DNA of 64,000 nucleotides, taken from contig NZ_LT629755.1 in NCBI RefSeq assembly GCF_900104685.1, forward strand, positions 992,001-1,056,000, written 5' to 3'. The translations under genes were made by a program, and so were the position numbers. Source of the DNA: Agromyces flavus (GTDB lineage: Bacteria > Actinomycetota > Actinomycetes > Actinomycetales > Microbacteriaceae). The notes under the pieces were generated by a model. The model saw only the letters and a list, made by a program, of their open reading frames with translations. It ran no database searches and had not been told where the DNA came from. Positions 47,047 to 56,085 of this stretch are shown here, in pieces; within the stretch, counting starts at the first letter, position 1; the number at the start of each line of letters is the position of its first letter.

Positions 47047-47070
47047 AAGCCCCCGGCGGACCGGGGGCTT
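47047..47070 (-). terminator. Terminator after tRNA-Val(CAC)
   Basis: A perfect 10-bp stem (47047-47056 with 47061-47070) and a 4-base loop just past the minus-strand tRNA. It lies 14 bp after the MazF-like stop, so it may serve both directions. Confidence 0.7.
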
Positions 47071-47072
47071 CG

Positions 47073-47148
47073 TGGTGGGCGATGCCGGGCTCGAACCGAC
47101 GACCTCTTCCGTGTGAAGGAAGCGCGCTACCAGCTGCGCCAATCGCCC
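47073..47148 (-). tRNA. tRNA-Val (anticodon CAC)
   Basis: The acceptor GGGCGAT pairs with ATCGCCC, the anticodon loop TTCACAC reads CAC, and the T-arm GGTTCGAGCCC is intact. The discriminator A is followed by an encoded CCA (47073-47075). It is closely similar to tRNA-Val(GAC) at 47668-47742 on the other strand. Confidence 0.96.
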
Positions 47149-47263
47149 GAGGTCGTGCGGCCGACGAGGTGGTCGTGACCGCGAAGTCGATACTAGCCCA
47201 CGCCGGGCGGGTGACGCACATCGGCGCAGCGCCCGGGCGCGTCGACGCACCGGGGCAGCGCGA

Positions 47264-47301
47264 CCCGCTCGGGACGGAGTGCGATCAGCGTCCCGAGCGG
47301 G
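47264..47301. other. Unexplained inverted repeat between divergent tRNA genes
   Basis: A perfect 13-bp inverted repeat (47264-47276 with 47289-47301, 12-base loop) within the 291-bp gene-free gap between tRNA-Val(CAC) and tRNA-Gly(GCC). No gene ends nearby to need a terminator. Apart from this and the tRNA promoter at 47384, I see nothing in that gap. Confidence 0.5.
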
Positions 47302-47383
47302 CCCCGAACACGCCGACACGCCCGGGATGTGCGCTCGGAATGCCCCTGTGACCGGGGCGAACGTGCCACTCGGCTCGCTCGGT

Positions 47384-47413
47384 TTGTGATTCGTTCGCGT
47401 CATCCGTTAGAGT
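47384..47413 (+). promoter_or_regulatory. Promoter of the Gly-Cys-Val tRNA operon
   Basis: TTGTGA (47384-47389), an 18-base spacer and TAGAGT (47408-47413), 26 bases before tRNA-Gly. This is one of the few places where both hexamers are visible. Confidence 0.6.
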
Positions 47414-47439
47414 CTCTCTGTCGCCGAAACAGCGACAAC

Positions 47440-47512
47440 GCGGATGTGGCGCAGTTGGTAGCGCATCACCTTGCCAAGGTGAGGGTCGCGAGTTCGAGTC
47501 TCGTCATCCGCT
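47440..47512 (+). tRNA. tRNA-Gly (anticodon GCC)
   Basis: A 73-base cloverleaf: acceptor GCGGATG with CATCCGC, anticodon loop TTGCCAA, T-arm AGTTCGAGTCT. The discriminator is T and CCA is not encoded. It is the first gene of a three-tRNA operon. Confidence 0.97.
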
Positions 47513-47520
47513 CTGATCAG

Positions 47521-47546
47521 ACCGGCGCAAGCCGGTTCTGTTCTTT
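47521..47546 (+). terminator. Stem-loop with T-rich tail between tRNA-Gly and tRNA-Cys
   Basis: A 6-bp stem ACCGGC/GCCGGT with a GCAA tetraloop, extendable over a bulge, followed by TCTGTTCTTT. It may be a weak terminator or an RNA-processing stem. Confidence 0.35.
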
Positions 47547-47565
47547 GGTGGTGAACCCAAGCAAC

Positions 47566-47636
47566 GGTGGATTGGCCGAGAGGCGAGGCAGCGGCCTGCA
47601 AAGCCGTATACACGGGTTCGAATCCCGTATCCACCT
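47566..47636 (+). tRNA. tRNA-Cys (anticodon GCA)
   Basis: A 71-base cloverleaf: acceptor GGTGGAT with ATCCACC, anticodon loop CTGCAAA, T-arm GGTTCGAATCC. The discriminator is T and CCA is not encoded. Confidence 0.96.
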
Positions 47637-47667
47637 CGAGACGAGCACCTCGCTGCTCACTCAACCC

Positions 47668-47742
47668 GGGCGATTGGCGCAGCGGTAGCGCGCTTCCCTG
47701 ACACGGAAGAGGTCACTGGTTCGATCCCAGTATCGCCCACCA
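47668..47742 (+). tRNA. tRNA-Val (anticodon GAC)
   Basis: The acceptor GGGCGAT pairs with ATCGCCC, the anticodon loop CTGACAC reads GAC, and the T-arm is GGTTCGATCCC. The discriminator A is followed by an encoded CCA (47740-47742), unlike the Gly, Cys and Pro tRNAs of this window. Confidence 0.97.
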
Positions 47743-47745
47743 CAC

Positions 47746-47777
47746 GAACCCCCGAGCGATCGGGGGTTCTTCTGTTT
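47746..47777 (+). terminator. Terminator of the tRNA operon
   Basis: A perfect 10-bp stem GAACCCCCGA/TCGGGGGTTC with a GCGA tetraloop, followed by TTCTGTTT. It is the most classical intrinsic terminator in the window. Confidence 0.88.
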
Positions 47778-47812
47778 CCGCACCAGCCGACACCCGCCTG
47801 CGGATCGGGTCA

Positions 47813-48847
47813 TCATCCGACCCGCCCGAGAGGCCGGCTTCCCGCCCCGGCTCCCTTGAGCGCGACGACGCGCCCGCGCCCGCGCGCTCGTTCGACCTCG
47901 TCGGCGATGACGGCGTCCCAGTCGGTCAGGAACCGCGACAGACGGTACCGCTCAAGGGCCGCCTCGCGCCCTGCGGCGCCGAGCCGGATCGCCTCGTCAT
48001 GGTCCTCGAGCAGCCAACGTGCTGCCGCGACCAGCTCGCCGACGTTCGCCGAGACGAAGCCGGCCCCGGGCGGGATCGCACGTGCGGCCTCGGTCGTCTG
48101 CAGCGCGACGACCGGCATCCCGAGGTGCATGGCCTCGATCAGCGAGAGCCCGAGGGACGTCCACCGCACAGGGTGCAGGTAGAGGCGCCGTCGCGCCATC
48201 GCGGCGTGCAGCTCGGACGTCGAGAGGTTCCCGCTCGGCCGCACGCGTTGCGGATCGATGTCGAGCGCCGCCGGGACCCGGTCGGCGTCGATGCCGAAGA
48301 CATCGATCCCGCCGGCCGCCGTGAACCGGGGGAGCAGGTCGGTCCCCGTGATCCGGCCGCGGCGGACGGGCTCGTTCACGACGACGGCCAGCCGCTCCAG
48401 GTCGCCGACGTACCGGTGCCCGGGGTCCGGCACGCCATGCTCGACCACCGTCGATCTGGTGCGGCCGACGTCCCACATGAGCTCGTTGAAGTGGGTGACG
48501 TGCACGACGAGCAGGTCATCGCGGTCGGCGAGCGGATGCCGCGTGGTCGCGGCGTGCGGCTGCGGCGTGTTGTGCTCGACGAAGACCGCCGGCACCTCCG
48601 CCCCCGGCTTGCGACCGAGCAGGGCCTCCGCGAGCACGAGCTCCTCGGTCCGCTGCAGCACGACGAGGTCGACCTCCTCGTCGCGCAGTGCGGCGAACGG
48701 CACCTCGCGAGCGGCGGGCCAGTCGCGGTCGTCTCGCCCGAGCCCCCAAGGCCCGCGCCGGTCGTCGACGGGCACGAGGTACTCGTGCGGACCGCGGACG
48801 AACGCGTCGGTCCAGCCGCCGTGCACGTGCCAGAGCAGGATCCTCAC
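47813..48847 (-). CDS. Glycosyltransferase family protein (GT-B fold)
   Basis: A 344-residue GT-B-type glycosyltransferase. The N-terminal half has MRILLWHVHGG and AVFVEHNTPQPHA, and the C-terminal donor-binding half has RRLYLHPVRWTSLGLSLIEAMHLGMPVVALQTTEAARAIP, the EX7E-like signature of family GT4. It may add sugar to a cell-surface glycan, lipid or metabolite; the acceptor is unknown and there are no neighbouring polysaccharide genes. The GTG at 48847 has AAGGAGAT upstream. It is divergent from thrS and convergent with the tRNA operon. Confidence 0.85.
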   Translation of the reverse strand: MRILLWHVHGGWTDAFVRGPHEYLVPVDDRRGPWGLGRDDRDWPAAREVPFAALRDEEVDLVVLQRTEELVLAEALLGRKPGAEVPAVFVEHNTPQPHAATTRHPLADRDDLLVVHVTHFNELMWDVGRTRSTVVEHGVPDPGHRYVGDLERLAVVVNEPVRRGRITGTDLLPRFTAAGGIDVFGIDADRVPAALDIDPQRVRPSGNLSTSELHAAMARRRLYLHPVRWTSLGLSLIEAMHLGMPVVALQTTEAARAIPPGAGFVSANVGELVAAARWLLEDHDEAIRLGAAGREAALERYRLSRFLTDWDAVIADEVERARGRGRVVALKGAGAGSRPLGRVG

Positions 48848-49027
48848 ACGACCATCTCCTTGTTCCAGGGCCAGGGGTCGACCGGTTGGGACAGCGAAGC
48901 AGCCCGCCCTCGCGCACGGAAGGCGGTTGCGAAGGAGCGGACGGGGGAGTAACCGCGAGCGCTGGTCCGCGGCCGGCCGCGCACTACAGTTGAAGGGTTC
49001 GTCTCAACCTCTCAGGGAGTGGATCCA

Positions 49028-50980
49028 GTGGCCGATGGCTTCGAGCTCTTCACCGACCGGTCCGTCGTCGCGATGCGCGTCAACGGCGAGCTGAAGGACC
49101 TCGCCACGACGGTGACGGACACCGATGTCGTCGAGCCGGTCGCCATCGATTCGCCCGACGGTCTCGCCATCCTGCGGCACTCCACCGCGCACGTGCTGGC
49201 GCAGGCCGTGCAGAAGGTCAATCCCGACGCCAAGCTCGGCATCGGGCCTCCCGTGACCGACGGCTTCTACTACGACTTCGACGTCGCCGAGCCGTTCACG
49301 CCCGACGACCTCAAGGCACTCGACAAGGAGATGGCGCGCATCGTCCGCTCCGGGCAGCGGTTCGTGCGCCGCGTCGTGAGCGACGACGAGGCTCGTGCCG
49401 AACTGGCCGACGAGCCGTACAAGCTCGAGCTCATCGGCCTGAAGGGTCACGCCACCGGCACCGAGCAGTTCGAGGAGAGCGAGTCGGTCGAGGTCGGCGG
49501 TTCCGAGCTGACGATCTACGACAACGTCGACCCGAAGACCGGCGAGGTCGCCTGGAAGGACCTCTGTCGCGGGCCGCACCTGCCGAGCACGCGCATGATC
49601 GGCAACGGCTGGGCGCTCATGCGGGTCGCCGCGGCGTACTGGCGCGGTTCCGAGAAGAACCCGCAGCTGCAGCGCATCTACGGGACCGCGTGGCCCACCA
49701 AGGACGAGCTCCGCGAGTACCAGCACCGGCTCGAGGAGGCGGCGCGACGCGACCACCGCAAGCTCGGCGCCGAGCTCGACCTGTTCAGCTTCCCCGAGGA
49801 GATCGGGTCGGGCTTGCCCGTCTTCCACCCGAAGGGCGGCGTGATCAAGCGCGAGATGGAGGACTACGTCCGCCGGCGCCACATCGAGGAGGGCTTCCAA
49901 TACGTCTCGACCCCGCACATCACGAAGTCGCACGTCTTCGAGCTGTCGGGTCACCTGCCGTACTACAAGGACACGATGTTCCCGCCCATGGAGCTCGAGA
50001 ACAGCGAGTACTACCTCAAGGCGATGAACTGCCCGATGCAGAACCTCATCTACCGCTCGCGCGGCCGGTCCTACCGCGACCTCCCGCTGCGGTTCTTCGA
50101 GTTCGGCACCGTCTACCGGTACGAGAAGTCGGGCGTCGTGCAGGGGCTCACGCGCGTGCGCGGACTCACCCAGGACGACTCGCACAGCTACGTCACGCCC
50201 GAGCAGGCGCCCGCCGAGATCGAGCACCTGCTGAACTTCGTGCTGGGCCTCCTGCGCGACTTCGGCCTCGAGGACTTCTACCTCGAGCTCTCGACGCGCG
50301 ACGACGCCTCCGACAAGTTCAAGGGCTCCGACGAGCAGTGGGAGATCGCGACGAACGTGCTGCGCGAGGTCGCCGAACGCTCGGGCCTCGAGCTCGTGCC
50401 CGACCCGGGCGGGGCCGCGTTCTACGGACCCAAGATCTCGGTGCAGGCCCGCGACGCGATCGGCCGCACCTGGCAGATGTCGACGATCCAGTACGACTTC
50501 AACCAGCCCGAGGGCTTCGGGCTGCAGTACACCGCAGCGGATGGCACGCACCAGCAGCCGGTCATGATCCATTCGGCGAAGTTCGGCTCGATCGAGCGGT
50601 TCTTCGGCGTGCTCACCGAGCACTACGCCGGCGCGTTCCCGGTGTGGCTCGCTCCCGTGCAGGTCGTCGGGATCCCGGTGGCCGACGAGTACGCGCCGTA
50701 CCTCGGCGGCATCCTGACCCAGCTCGCGGGTGCGGGCGTGCGCACCGAGCTCGACACGAGCGACGACCGCATGCAGAAGAAGATCCGCACGCACACCACC
50801 CAGAAGGTGCCGATCCAGCTCATCGCGGGCGAGAACGACCGCACCGGCGAGACCGTGAGCTTCCGGTTCCGCGACGGCACGCAGGAGAACGGCGTGTCGA
50901 TCGCCGAGGCCGAGCGGCGCATCCTCGACGCCGTCGCCGACCGTCGCCAGGTGACGACGAGGGACGACCTGTTCGCATGA
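49028..50980 (+). CDS. thrS: Threonine--tRNA ligase
   Basis: Class II aminoacyl-tRNA synthetase (650 residues). It has an N-terminal TGS-like region, the editing domain with [11 protein letters not shown] and the later Cys in DLCRGPHLP, the catalytic core with class II motifs ([17 protein letters not shown] with the zinc cysteine, [13 protein letters not shown], and the C-terminal [15 protein letters not shown]), and the anticodon-binding domain. The GTG at 49028 is eight bases after AGGGAG; a GTG three codons earlier overlaps that site. I see no T-box leader. Its stop overlaps the HIT gene by 4 bp. Confidence 0.97.
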   Translation: MADGFELFTDRSVVAMRVNGELKDLATTVTDTDVVEPVAIDSPDGLAILRHSTAHVLAQAVQKVNPDAKLGIGPPVTDGFYYDFDVAEPFTPDDLKALDKEMARIVRSGQRFVRRVVSDDEARAELADEPYKLELIGLKGHATGTEQFEESESVEVGGSELTIYDNVDPKTGEVAWKDLCRGPHLPSTRMIGNGWALMRVAAAYWRGSEKNPQLQRIYGTAWPTKDELREYQHRLEEAARRDHRKLGAELDLFSFPEEIGSGLPVFHPKGGVIKREMEDYVRRRHIEEGFQYVSTPHITKSHVFELSGHLPYYKDTMFPPMELENSEYYLKAMNCPMQNLIYRSRGRSYRDLPLRFFEFGTVYRYEKSGVVQGLTRVRGLTQDDSHSYVTPEQAPAEIEHLLNFVLGLLRDFGLEDFYLELSTRDDASDKFKGSDEQWEIATNVLREVAERSGLELVPDPGGAAFYGPKISVQARDAIGRTWQMSTIQYDFNQPEGFGLQYTAADGTHQQPVMIHSAKFGSIERFFGVLTEHYAGAFPVWLAPVQVVGIPVADEYAPYLGGILTQLAGAGVRTELDTSDDRMQKKIRTHTTQKVPIQLIAGENDRTGETVSFRFRDGTQENGVSIAEAERRILDAVADRRQVTTRDDLFA

Positions 50981-51540
50981 CCTCCTACGACCACGGCGAG
51001 TTCGACGGCGTCCCGACGGATGCCTCGTCGGACCTGGCCGGGGTTCCCGACGCGTTCCAGCGGCTCTGGACCCCGCATCGGCTCGTGTACATCCAGCAGG
51101 GCGAGCAGCCCGACGAGCACACGTGCCCGTTCTGCCGGGCGCCGAAGCTCTCCGACGAGCAGTCGCTCATCGTGGCCCGCGGGGAGCACGCGTTCGTGCT
51201 GCTCAACCTGTTCCCGTACAACAGCGGACACCTGCTCGTCTGCCCGTACCGGCACATCGCGACCTACGACCAGGCGAACGCCGATGAGGTCGCCGAGATC
51301 GGCGAGCTCACGCAGATCGCGATGCGCACCGTCAAGCAGGTGTCGAGGTGCGACGGCTTCAACCTCGGCATGAACCAGGGCCGTATCGCCGGAGCCGGCA
51401 TCGCCGAGCACCTGCACCAGCACATCGTGCCGCGATGGGCGCTCGACGCGAACTTCTTCCCGATCGTGGCCGGCACCAAGGCGATCCCGCGCCTGCTCGG
51501 CGAGGTGCGGCAGGAGATCGCCGACGCCTGGCCGAGCTGA
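50977..51540 (+). CDS. HIT domain protein (AP4A phosphorylase/hydrolase-like)
   Basis: A 187-residue histidine-triad protein. The core is [15 protein letters not shown] followed by the catalytic [15 protein letters not shown] pair near residue 45 may bind zinc. Family members cleave dinucleoside polyphosphates, by-products of aminoacyl-tRNA synthetases, which fits the 4-bp overlap with thrS (ATGA). The usual actinobacterial follow-on genes (pgsA, a PIM acyltransferase) are absent; the convergent pdxY gene comes next. Confidence 0.92.
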   Translation: MTSYDHGEFDGVPTDASSDLAGVPDAFQRLWTPHRLVYIQQGEQPDEHTCPFCRAPKLSDEQSLIVARGEHAFVLLNLFPYNSGHLLVCPYRHIATYDQANADEVAEIGELTQIAMRTVKQVSRCDGFNLGMNQGRIAGAGIAEHLHQHIVPRWALDANFFPIVAGTKAIPRLLGEVRQEIADAWPS

Positions 51541-51546
51541 GCCCGG

Positions 51547-52398
51547 TCAGCCGACCCGGCGAACCTCGAACTGCATGACCGGGTGGGCGTAGGACTCCTG
51601 CGACTCGACGAGCTGCAGCTCGCGCTCACCCGATTCGTGGGTGTTCGCGAGCAGGTCGAACACGCTCGACGCGGTGCGTGCGAGCGCGTCGGCCGCGTCG
51701 CCCGTGCGGCGGTAGTGCGCGGTGAAGAGCGCGGCCGTGACGTCCCCCGACCCGTTGGCCTTCATCGGCAGCAGCGGGGTCTGCACGATCCACGCGCCCC
51801 GGTCGTCGACCGCGAGCATCTCGATCGTGCCCTCCTCGCGGTCGGGCCGCTCGACGCTCGTGACGAGCACGGTGCGCGGGCCCGTCGCGCGCGCGAGGTC
51901 GACCGATTCGAGCGTCGTCTCGAGTGTGTCGGGTTCGGTCCCGGTGAGGTAGCCGAGCTCGAACTGGTTCGGCGTGATCAGGTCGGCGGCGGGCACCACG
52001 CGATCGCGCAGCAGCACCGGGATGGCGGGCGCCACGAAGCATCCGCTCTTCGCATTGCCCATGACCGGGTCGCACGAGTAGACGGCCTCGGGGTTCGCTG
52101 CCTTGATGCGCCCGACCGCGTCGAGGATGACGTCGGCGATGCCCTCGGATCCCTGGTAGCCCGAGAGGACGACGTCGATCTTCGGGAACGCGCCGCGGTC
52201 CTCGATGCCGTTGATGACCTCGCGCACGTCGACGGGGTCGATGAGCGGCCCGCGCCACGCCCCGTAGCCGGTGTGGTTCGAGAAGTTGACCGTGTAGACC
52301 GGCATGACCTCGACGCCGATGCGCTGGAGCGGGAAGACGGCCGCGGAGTTGCCGACGTGGCCGTAGGCGACTGCGGACTGGATCGAGAGGACCTTCAC
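51547..52398 (-). CDS. pdxY: Pyridoxal kinase
   Basis: Phosphorylates pyridoxal, pyridoxine or pyridoxamine in the vitamin B6 salvage pathway (283 residues, ribokinase-like fold). Marks are the start LSIQSAVAYGHVGNSAAVFPLQ, YSCDPVMGNAKSG, TPNQFELGYLTG, and the anion hole with catalytic Asp in MKANGSGDVTAALF. The GTG at 52398 gives the conserved KVLSIQS start. It begins 7 bp after the MocR-type regulator stop, so regulator and kinase form an operon. Confidence 0.95.
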   Translation of the reverse strand: MKVLSIQSAVAYGHVGNSAAVFPLQRIGVEVMPVYTVNFSNHTGYGAWRGPLIDPVDVREVINGIEDRGAFPKIDVVLSGYQGSEGIADVILDAVGRIKAANPEAVYSCDPVMGNAKSGCFVAPAIPVLLRDRVVPAADLITPNQFELGYLTGTEPDTLETTLESVDLARATGPRTVLVTSVERPDREEGTIEMLAVDDRGAWIVQTPLLPMKANGSGDVTAALFTAHYRRTGDAADALARTASSVFDLLANTHESGERELQLVESQESYAHPVMQFEVRRVG

Positions 52399-52405
52399 CC
52401 CTCGA

Positions 52406-53746
52406 TCATTCCATCCCGGTCGGGATGAGGCGTCCGCCTGCAGCGCGAACGGCGCCGACGATGTCCGTCGCGAGGCGGTCGGCGTCGGCCTCGCCCAGGT
52501 CGTGCACCGTGAGCCGGAGCCGGCGCGATGCGGAGGCGTCGCCGAGCGCGAACTCGTCGCCGGCTCGAGCGAGCCAGCCGCGCCGCATGAGGTGCTCCGA
52601 CACATCCCGCGCCGGCACCGGGAGCGCGATCCAGAGGTTCAGCCCATCGCCGGCTGCGGCGGGCAGGCCGAGCCCGGTCAGTCGTGCGGCGAACGCGTCG
52701 TTGCGTGCGGCGTAGTGCGCACCGGCCTCGCCGATGGCCGACACGACCGACGGGTCGGTCACGAGCGCGAGCGTGAGGCGCTGCAGGAGATGACTCACCC
52801 AGGTCGTGCCGGGCGTGAGCCGCATGGCGAGCCGTTCGGCGGTGTCGGGGTCGGAGGCCGTGACCGCGAGGCACATGTCGGGACCGAGGAACTTCGACAC
52901 CGAGCGGACGAGCGCCCAGCGACGGTGGTCGGGCCCGATGAGCGAGCGGAAGGGGCGGCGCGAGAGCATCGAGAAGTGGTCGTCCTCGATGACGAGGACG
53001 TACGGGTGGGCGCGGAGCAACTCGCGCAGCTGCTCGGCGCGTCGCTCGGAGAGGCTCGCGCCCGTGGGATTCTGCGCCCTCGGCGTGCACACCACCGCGC
53101 GGACGCCTTGGTCGAGCGCCGCACGAAGCCCCTCGACGGTCATGCCCTCGTCGTCGACCGGGACCGGGACCGGGCGATAGCCGCCGACGCGGACCGTGTG
53201 GATGCTGGTGAGGAAGCACGGATCCTCGAGCGCGACCGCGTCGTCGCGGACGAGGGCCTGGGCGAGGAGGCGCTCGACCGCGTCGGCCGCGCCGCTCGTG
53301 ATCGTGAGTCGCAGGTCGGACGGCGCGAGGTCGGCGCGCATCCAGGCGTCGGCCCAGCGCTCGAGGTCGGGGTCGATCACCGGCTCGCCGTAGAGCACCG
53401 GCCGGCCCGCCATGCCCGTGAGGGCGCGAGAGGGGTCGGGGATCAGGTCCGGGTCGGGGTTTCCGGTCGCGACGTCGCGGAGGACGCTGTCGGCGGCGAA
53501 GCCCTCCTGGGCGACGGGGGAGCGGCCGGCCACGCGGGTGCCGCCGCGGCCGCGCGTGACGACCATGCCCGCCTGCGTGAGCTGCCGGTACGCCGCCACC
53601 GCGGTGTTCCGGTTCACTCCGAGGTCGTCGGCGAGATTGCGCACCGGCGGCAGCGGGTCGCCGGGTGACAGCGCACCGCGTTCGATGAGCGCGCGGACGC
53701 TGGCGGCGATGTCGGCGGCCGACCGGCCGGTGATCTCGAGGGTCAT
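52406..53746 (-). CDS. pdxR: MocR-family regulator (PdxR-like; GntR helix-turn-helix fused to aminotransferase fold)
   Basis: A 446-residue regulator. Residues ~1-75 are a GntR winged helix (PPVRNLADDLGVNRNTAVAAYRQLTQAG). The rest is a fold type I aminotransferase domain with CTPRAQNPTGASLS and the PLP lysine in RSVSKFLGP. Proteins of this type sense PLP and control pdxST. It lies divergent from pdxS with 121 bp between and is followed by pdxY, as in other actinobacterial pdx loci. The symbol is by context; the family includes other regulators. Confidence 0.9.
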   Translation of the reverse strand: MTLEITGRSAADIAASVRALIERGALSPGDPLPPVRNLADDLGVNRNTAVAAYRQLTQAGMVVTRGRGGTRVAGRSPVAQEGFAADSVLRDVATGNPDPDLIPDPSRALTGMAGRPVLYGEPVIDPDLERWADAWMRADLAPSDLRLTITSGAADAVERLLAQALVRDDAVALEDPCFLTSIHTVRVGGYRPVPVPVDDEGMTVEGLRAALDQGVRAVVCTPRAQNPTGASLSERRAEQLRELLRAHPYVLVIEDDHFSMLSRRPFRSLIGPDHRRWALVRSVSKFLGPDMCLAVTASDPDTAERLAMRLTPGTTWVSHLLQRLTLALVTDPSVVSAIGEAGAHYAARNDAFAARLTGLGLPAAAGDGLNLWIALPVPARDVSEHLMRRGWLARAGDEFALGDASASRRLRLTVHDLGEADADRLATDIVGAVRAAGGRLIPTGME

Positions 53747-53795
53747 GTCACGATCCGTCGTTGGTCTGAGAGCAAGGTCGGGACCATGCTATCTT

Positions 53796-53809
53796 TTGGC
53801 CTAGGCCAA
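53796..53809. promoter_or_regulatory. 14-bp palindrome in the pdxR-pdxS intergenic region
   Basis: TTGGCCTAGGCCAA is perfectly palindromic. A related TTGGTCTGA lies at 53761-53769, in direct orientation and 35 bp upstream. Direct repeats of this kind are the usual targets of MocR/PdxR dimers. TATCTT (53790-53795) just before the palindrome is a possible pdxS -10. Confidence 0.5.
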
Positions 53810-53867
53810 GCAACCGTCTTGTCCGCGAGTTGCGCGATCGCGCGTCATCCGTCGAAGGGAACCACCG

Positions 53868-54758
53868 ATGAGCACTGCCCAGACCGGCTCCAGCCGCGTG
53901 AAGCGCGGCCTCGCCGAGATGCTGAAGGGCGGCGTGATCATGGACGTCGTCACGCCGGAGCAGGCGCGCATCGCCGAGGACGCCGGAGCCGTGGCCGTCA
54001 TGGCCCTCGAGCGCGTCCCGGCCGACATCCGGGCGCAGGGCGGTGTCGCGCGGATGAGCGACCCCGACCTGATCGAGGCGATCATCGCCGAGGTGTCCAT
54101 CCCCGTCATGGCCAAGGCCCGCATCGGCCACTTCGTCGAGGCGCAGGTCCTGCAGGCGCTCGACGTCGACTACATCGACGAGTCCGAGGTGCTCTCACCG
54201 GCCGATTACGTCAACCACATCGACAAGTGGGCGTTCACGACCCCCTTCGTGTGCGGCGCGACCAACCTGGGCGAGGCGCTGCGACGCATCAACGAGGGCG
54301 CGGCGATGATCCGCTCGAAGGGCGAGGCGGGCACGGGCGACGTGTCCGAGGCCACCAAGCACATCCGCAAGATCACCTCCGAGATCAACCAGCTCAAGTC
54401 GATGACGCGCGACGAGGTCTACGTCGCGGCCAAGGAGCTGCAGGCGCCGTACGAGCTCGTACTGGAGGTCGCAGAGACGGGCAAGCTCCCGGTGGTGCTG
54501 TTCACCGCGGGCGGCGTGGCCACCCCCGCCGACGCCGCGATGATGATGCAGCTCGGCGCCGACGGCGTGTTCGTGGGCTCGGGCATCTTCAAGTCGGGCA
54601 GCCCCGAGCAGCGCGCCGCCGCGATCGTGAAGGCGACCACGTTCTACGACGACCCGAAGGTCATCGCCGAGGTCTCGCGCGGGCTCGGTGAGGCGATGGT
54701 CGGCATCAACGTCGCCGACCTCGCCGCGCCGCACCGCCTCGCAGAGCGCGGATGGTGA
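53868..54758 (+). CDS. pdxS: Pyridoxal 5'-phosphate synthase subunit PdxS
   Basis: Synthase subunit that makes PLP from ribose 5-phosphate, glyceraldehyde 3-phosphate and ammonia from PdxT (296 residues). Both catalytic lysines are visible: Lys83 in MAKARIGHF and a second in [13 protein letters not shown]. It has the diagnostic [31 protein letters not shown]. The ATG at 53868 follows GAAGGGA. It overlaps pdxT, forming the two-subunit synthase operon. Confidence 0.98.
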   Translation: MSTAQTGSSRVKRGLAEMLKGGVIMDVVTPEQARIAEDAGAVAVMALERVPADIRAQGGVARMSDPDLIEAIIAEVSIPVMAKARIGHFVEAQVLQALDVDYIDESEVLSPADYVNHIDKWAFTTPFVCGATNLGEALRRINEGAAMIRSKGEAGTGDVSEATKHIRKITSEINQLKSMTRDEVYVAAKELQAPYELVLEVAETGKLPVVLFTAGGVATPADAAMMMQLGADGVFVGSGIFKSGSPEQRAAAIVKATTFYDDPKVIAEVSRGLGEAMVGINVADLAAPHRLAERGW

Positions 54759-55417
54759 CGCTTCGCGACGAGTCCGTGGGGCGCGCGGATGCCACGGGCC
54801 CCACGGTCGGCGTGCTCGCCCTGCAGGGCGACTTCCGCGAGCACGCGCGCGTGCTGGCCGAGCTCGGCGCCCGGGTCGTGCTCGTCCGGCGACCCGAGGA
54901 CGTGGAGGGGCTCGACGGTCTCGTCATCCCCGGCGGCGAGTCGACCGTCATGGACAAGCTGTCGCGCGCGTTCGGGGTCGCCGAGCCGCTGCGGCGCCGC
55001 ATCGCCGAGGGACTCCCCGTCTACGGAACGTGCGCGGGGCTCATCATGATCGCCGATACGCTGCTCGACGCGATCGACGGCCAGCAGAACTTCGGCGGGC
55101 TCGACGTGGTCGTGCGCCGCAACGCGTTCGGATCGCAGAACCAGTCGTTCGAGACCGATCTCGAGGTCCCGGCGCTCGGCGGCGAGCCCGTCCGCGCGGT
55201 GTTCATCCGCGGGCCGGTCGTGGAGTCGCTGGGCGAGAAGGCCGCCCCGCTCGCCTCGTTGCCCGACGGCCGCGTCGTCGCCGTCGAGCAGGGCGACCTC
55301 ATCGGCACGAGCTTCCACCCCGAGATCCAGGGCGACGTGCGGTTCCACGAGTACTTCCTCGCGAAGGTGCGCGCACGCGCGGGCGCCGCGGCGTCGGCAT
55401 CCGCGGCGATCGCATAG
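54752..55417 (+). CDS. pdxT: Pyridoxal 5'-phosphate synthase glutaminase subunit PdxT
   Basis: Class I glutaminase that supplies ammonia to PdxS (221 residues). It has the oxyanion strand [10 protein letters not shown], the nucleophile Cys94 in YGTCAGLIM, and the His-Glu pair in SFHPEIQGD. Start choice: ATG 54752 overlaps pdxS by 7 bp, and the next codon GTG 54755 overlaps by 4 bp. The first ~14 residues are non-conserved. The Ala/Ser-rich end [12 protein letters not shown] is a short variable tail. Confidence 0.96.
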   Translation: MVTLRDESVGRADATGPTVGVLALQGDFREHARVLAELGARVVLVRRPEDVEGLDGLVIPGGESTVMDKLSRAFGVAEPLRRRIAEGLPVYGTCAGLIMIADTLLDAIDGQQNFGGLDVVVRRNAFGSQNQSFETDLEVPALGGEPVRAVFIRGPVVESLGEKAAPLASLPDGRVVAVEQGDLIGTSFHPEIQGDVRFHEYFLAKVRARAGAAASASAAIA

Positions 55418-55451
55418 CGCAGGAGCCCGCGACCACGCCAGAGTTGGGGGC

Positions 55452-56060
55452 ATGAAGCTGTACTCGGATTTCGCCGGCCGCCGTGTGGCGCAGGTCATCG
55501 GAGACCTCGTCGCGCTCGCGTTGGTCGCCGTGGCGGTGTGGGCCGCCGTGGTCTTCCACGGATTCGTGACGGAGTTCGCCGCACTGGGCCGGCAGCTCGA
55601 GGAGGCCGGCACGGGATTCCGCGGCAGCATGACCGACATCGGGGACACCCTCGCCGACGTGCCGATCATCGGGTCCGGCATCGCCGCACCGTTCGACGGA
55701 GCCAGCGCGGCAGGGGCGACGCTCGAGTCGGTGGGTCGCGGACAGCAGGACGTGGTCGGCTGGATCGCGCTGTTCGCCGCGATCGGCATCGCGGCCCTGC
55801 CCATCGGGGTGGTGCTCCTGCTGTGGGTGGCGCCACGCCTCGTGCGCGCGGTTCGCGCGCGGCGCACGACCACGCTCCTCACGCGTCCGGGCGGCGCCGA
55901 CCTGCTCGCGCTGCGCGCGCTGACCGACCGCAGCCTGTTCGACGTCCTCGCCGCCGACGCCGACGCCGCCGCGGGATGGCGTCGTGGCGACGGCGAAACC
56001 ATCCGAGCGCTGGCCGCGCTCGAGGCACGCGCCGTCGGGGTGCGGATTCCCGGGCCATGA
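55452..56060 (+). CDS. Uncharacterised protein with two membrane segments
   Basis: A 202-residue protein. The first membrane helix is at residues ~14-36 (VIGDLVALALVAVAVWAAVVFHG). A ~65-residue stretch with amphipathic helices (FAALGRQLEEAGTGFRGSM, PFDGASAAGATLESVGRGQQ) follows, then a second helix (WIALFAAIGIAALPIGVVLLLWVAP), then a basic cytoplasmic domain (RRTTTLLTRPGGADLLALRALTDRSL). Both ends are likely cytoplasmic with the middle outside. I do not recognise the family. The ribosome binding site is GGGGG, rather weak. Confidence 0.75.
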   Translation: MKLYSDFAGRRVAQVIGDLVALALVAVAVWAAVVFHGFVTEFAALGRQLEEAGTGFRGSMTDIGDTLADVPIIGSGIAAPFDGASAAGATLESVGRGQQDVVGWIALFAAIGIAALPIGVVLLLWVAPRLVRAVRARRTTTLLTRPGGADLLALRALTDRSLFDVLAADADAAAGWRRGDGETIRALAALEARAVGVRIPGP

Positions 56061-56073
56061 CGGCGGGCCGCCC

Positions 56074-56079
56074 TACGCT
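56074..56079 (+). promoter_or_regulatory. -10 element for leaderless DUF1697 transcript
   Basis: TACGCT, six bases before the ATG at 56086, with no ribosome binding site between. Confidence 0.52.
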
Positions 56080-56085
56080 GGCCGC

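Noticed and set aside
47440..47742. TTCGA-type matches inside tRNA T-loops resembling SOS half-sites
   Set aside because: GTTCGA is the universal T-loop sequence of tRNA genes, and no partner half-site at the right spacing is present.
48848..49027. Possible T-box leader before thrS
   Set aside because: The leader is too short, and no specifier loop, T-box sequence or terminator/antiterminator pair is visible.
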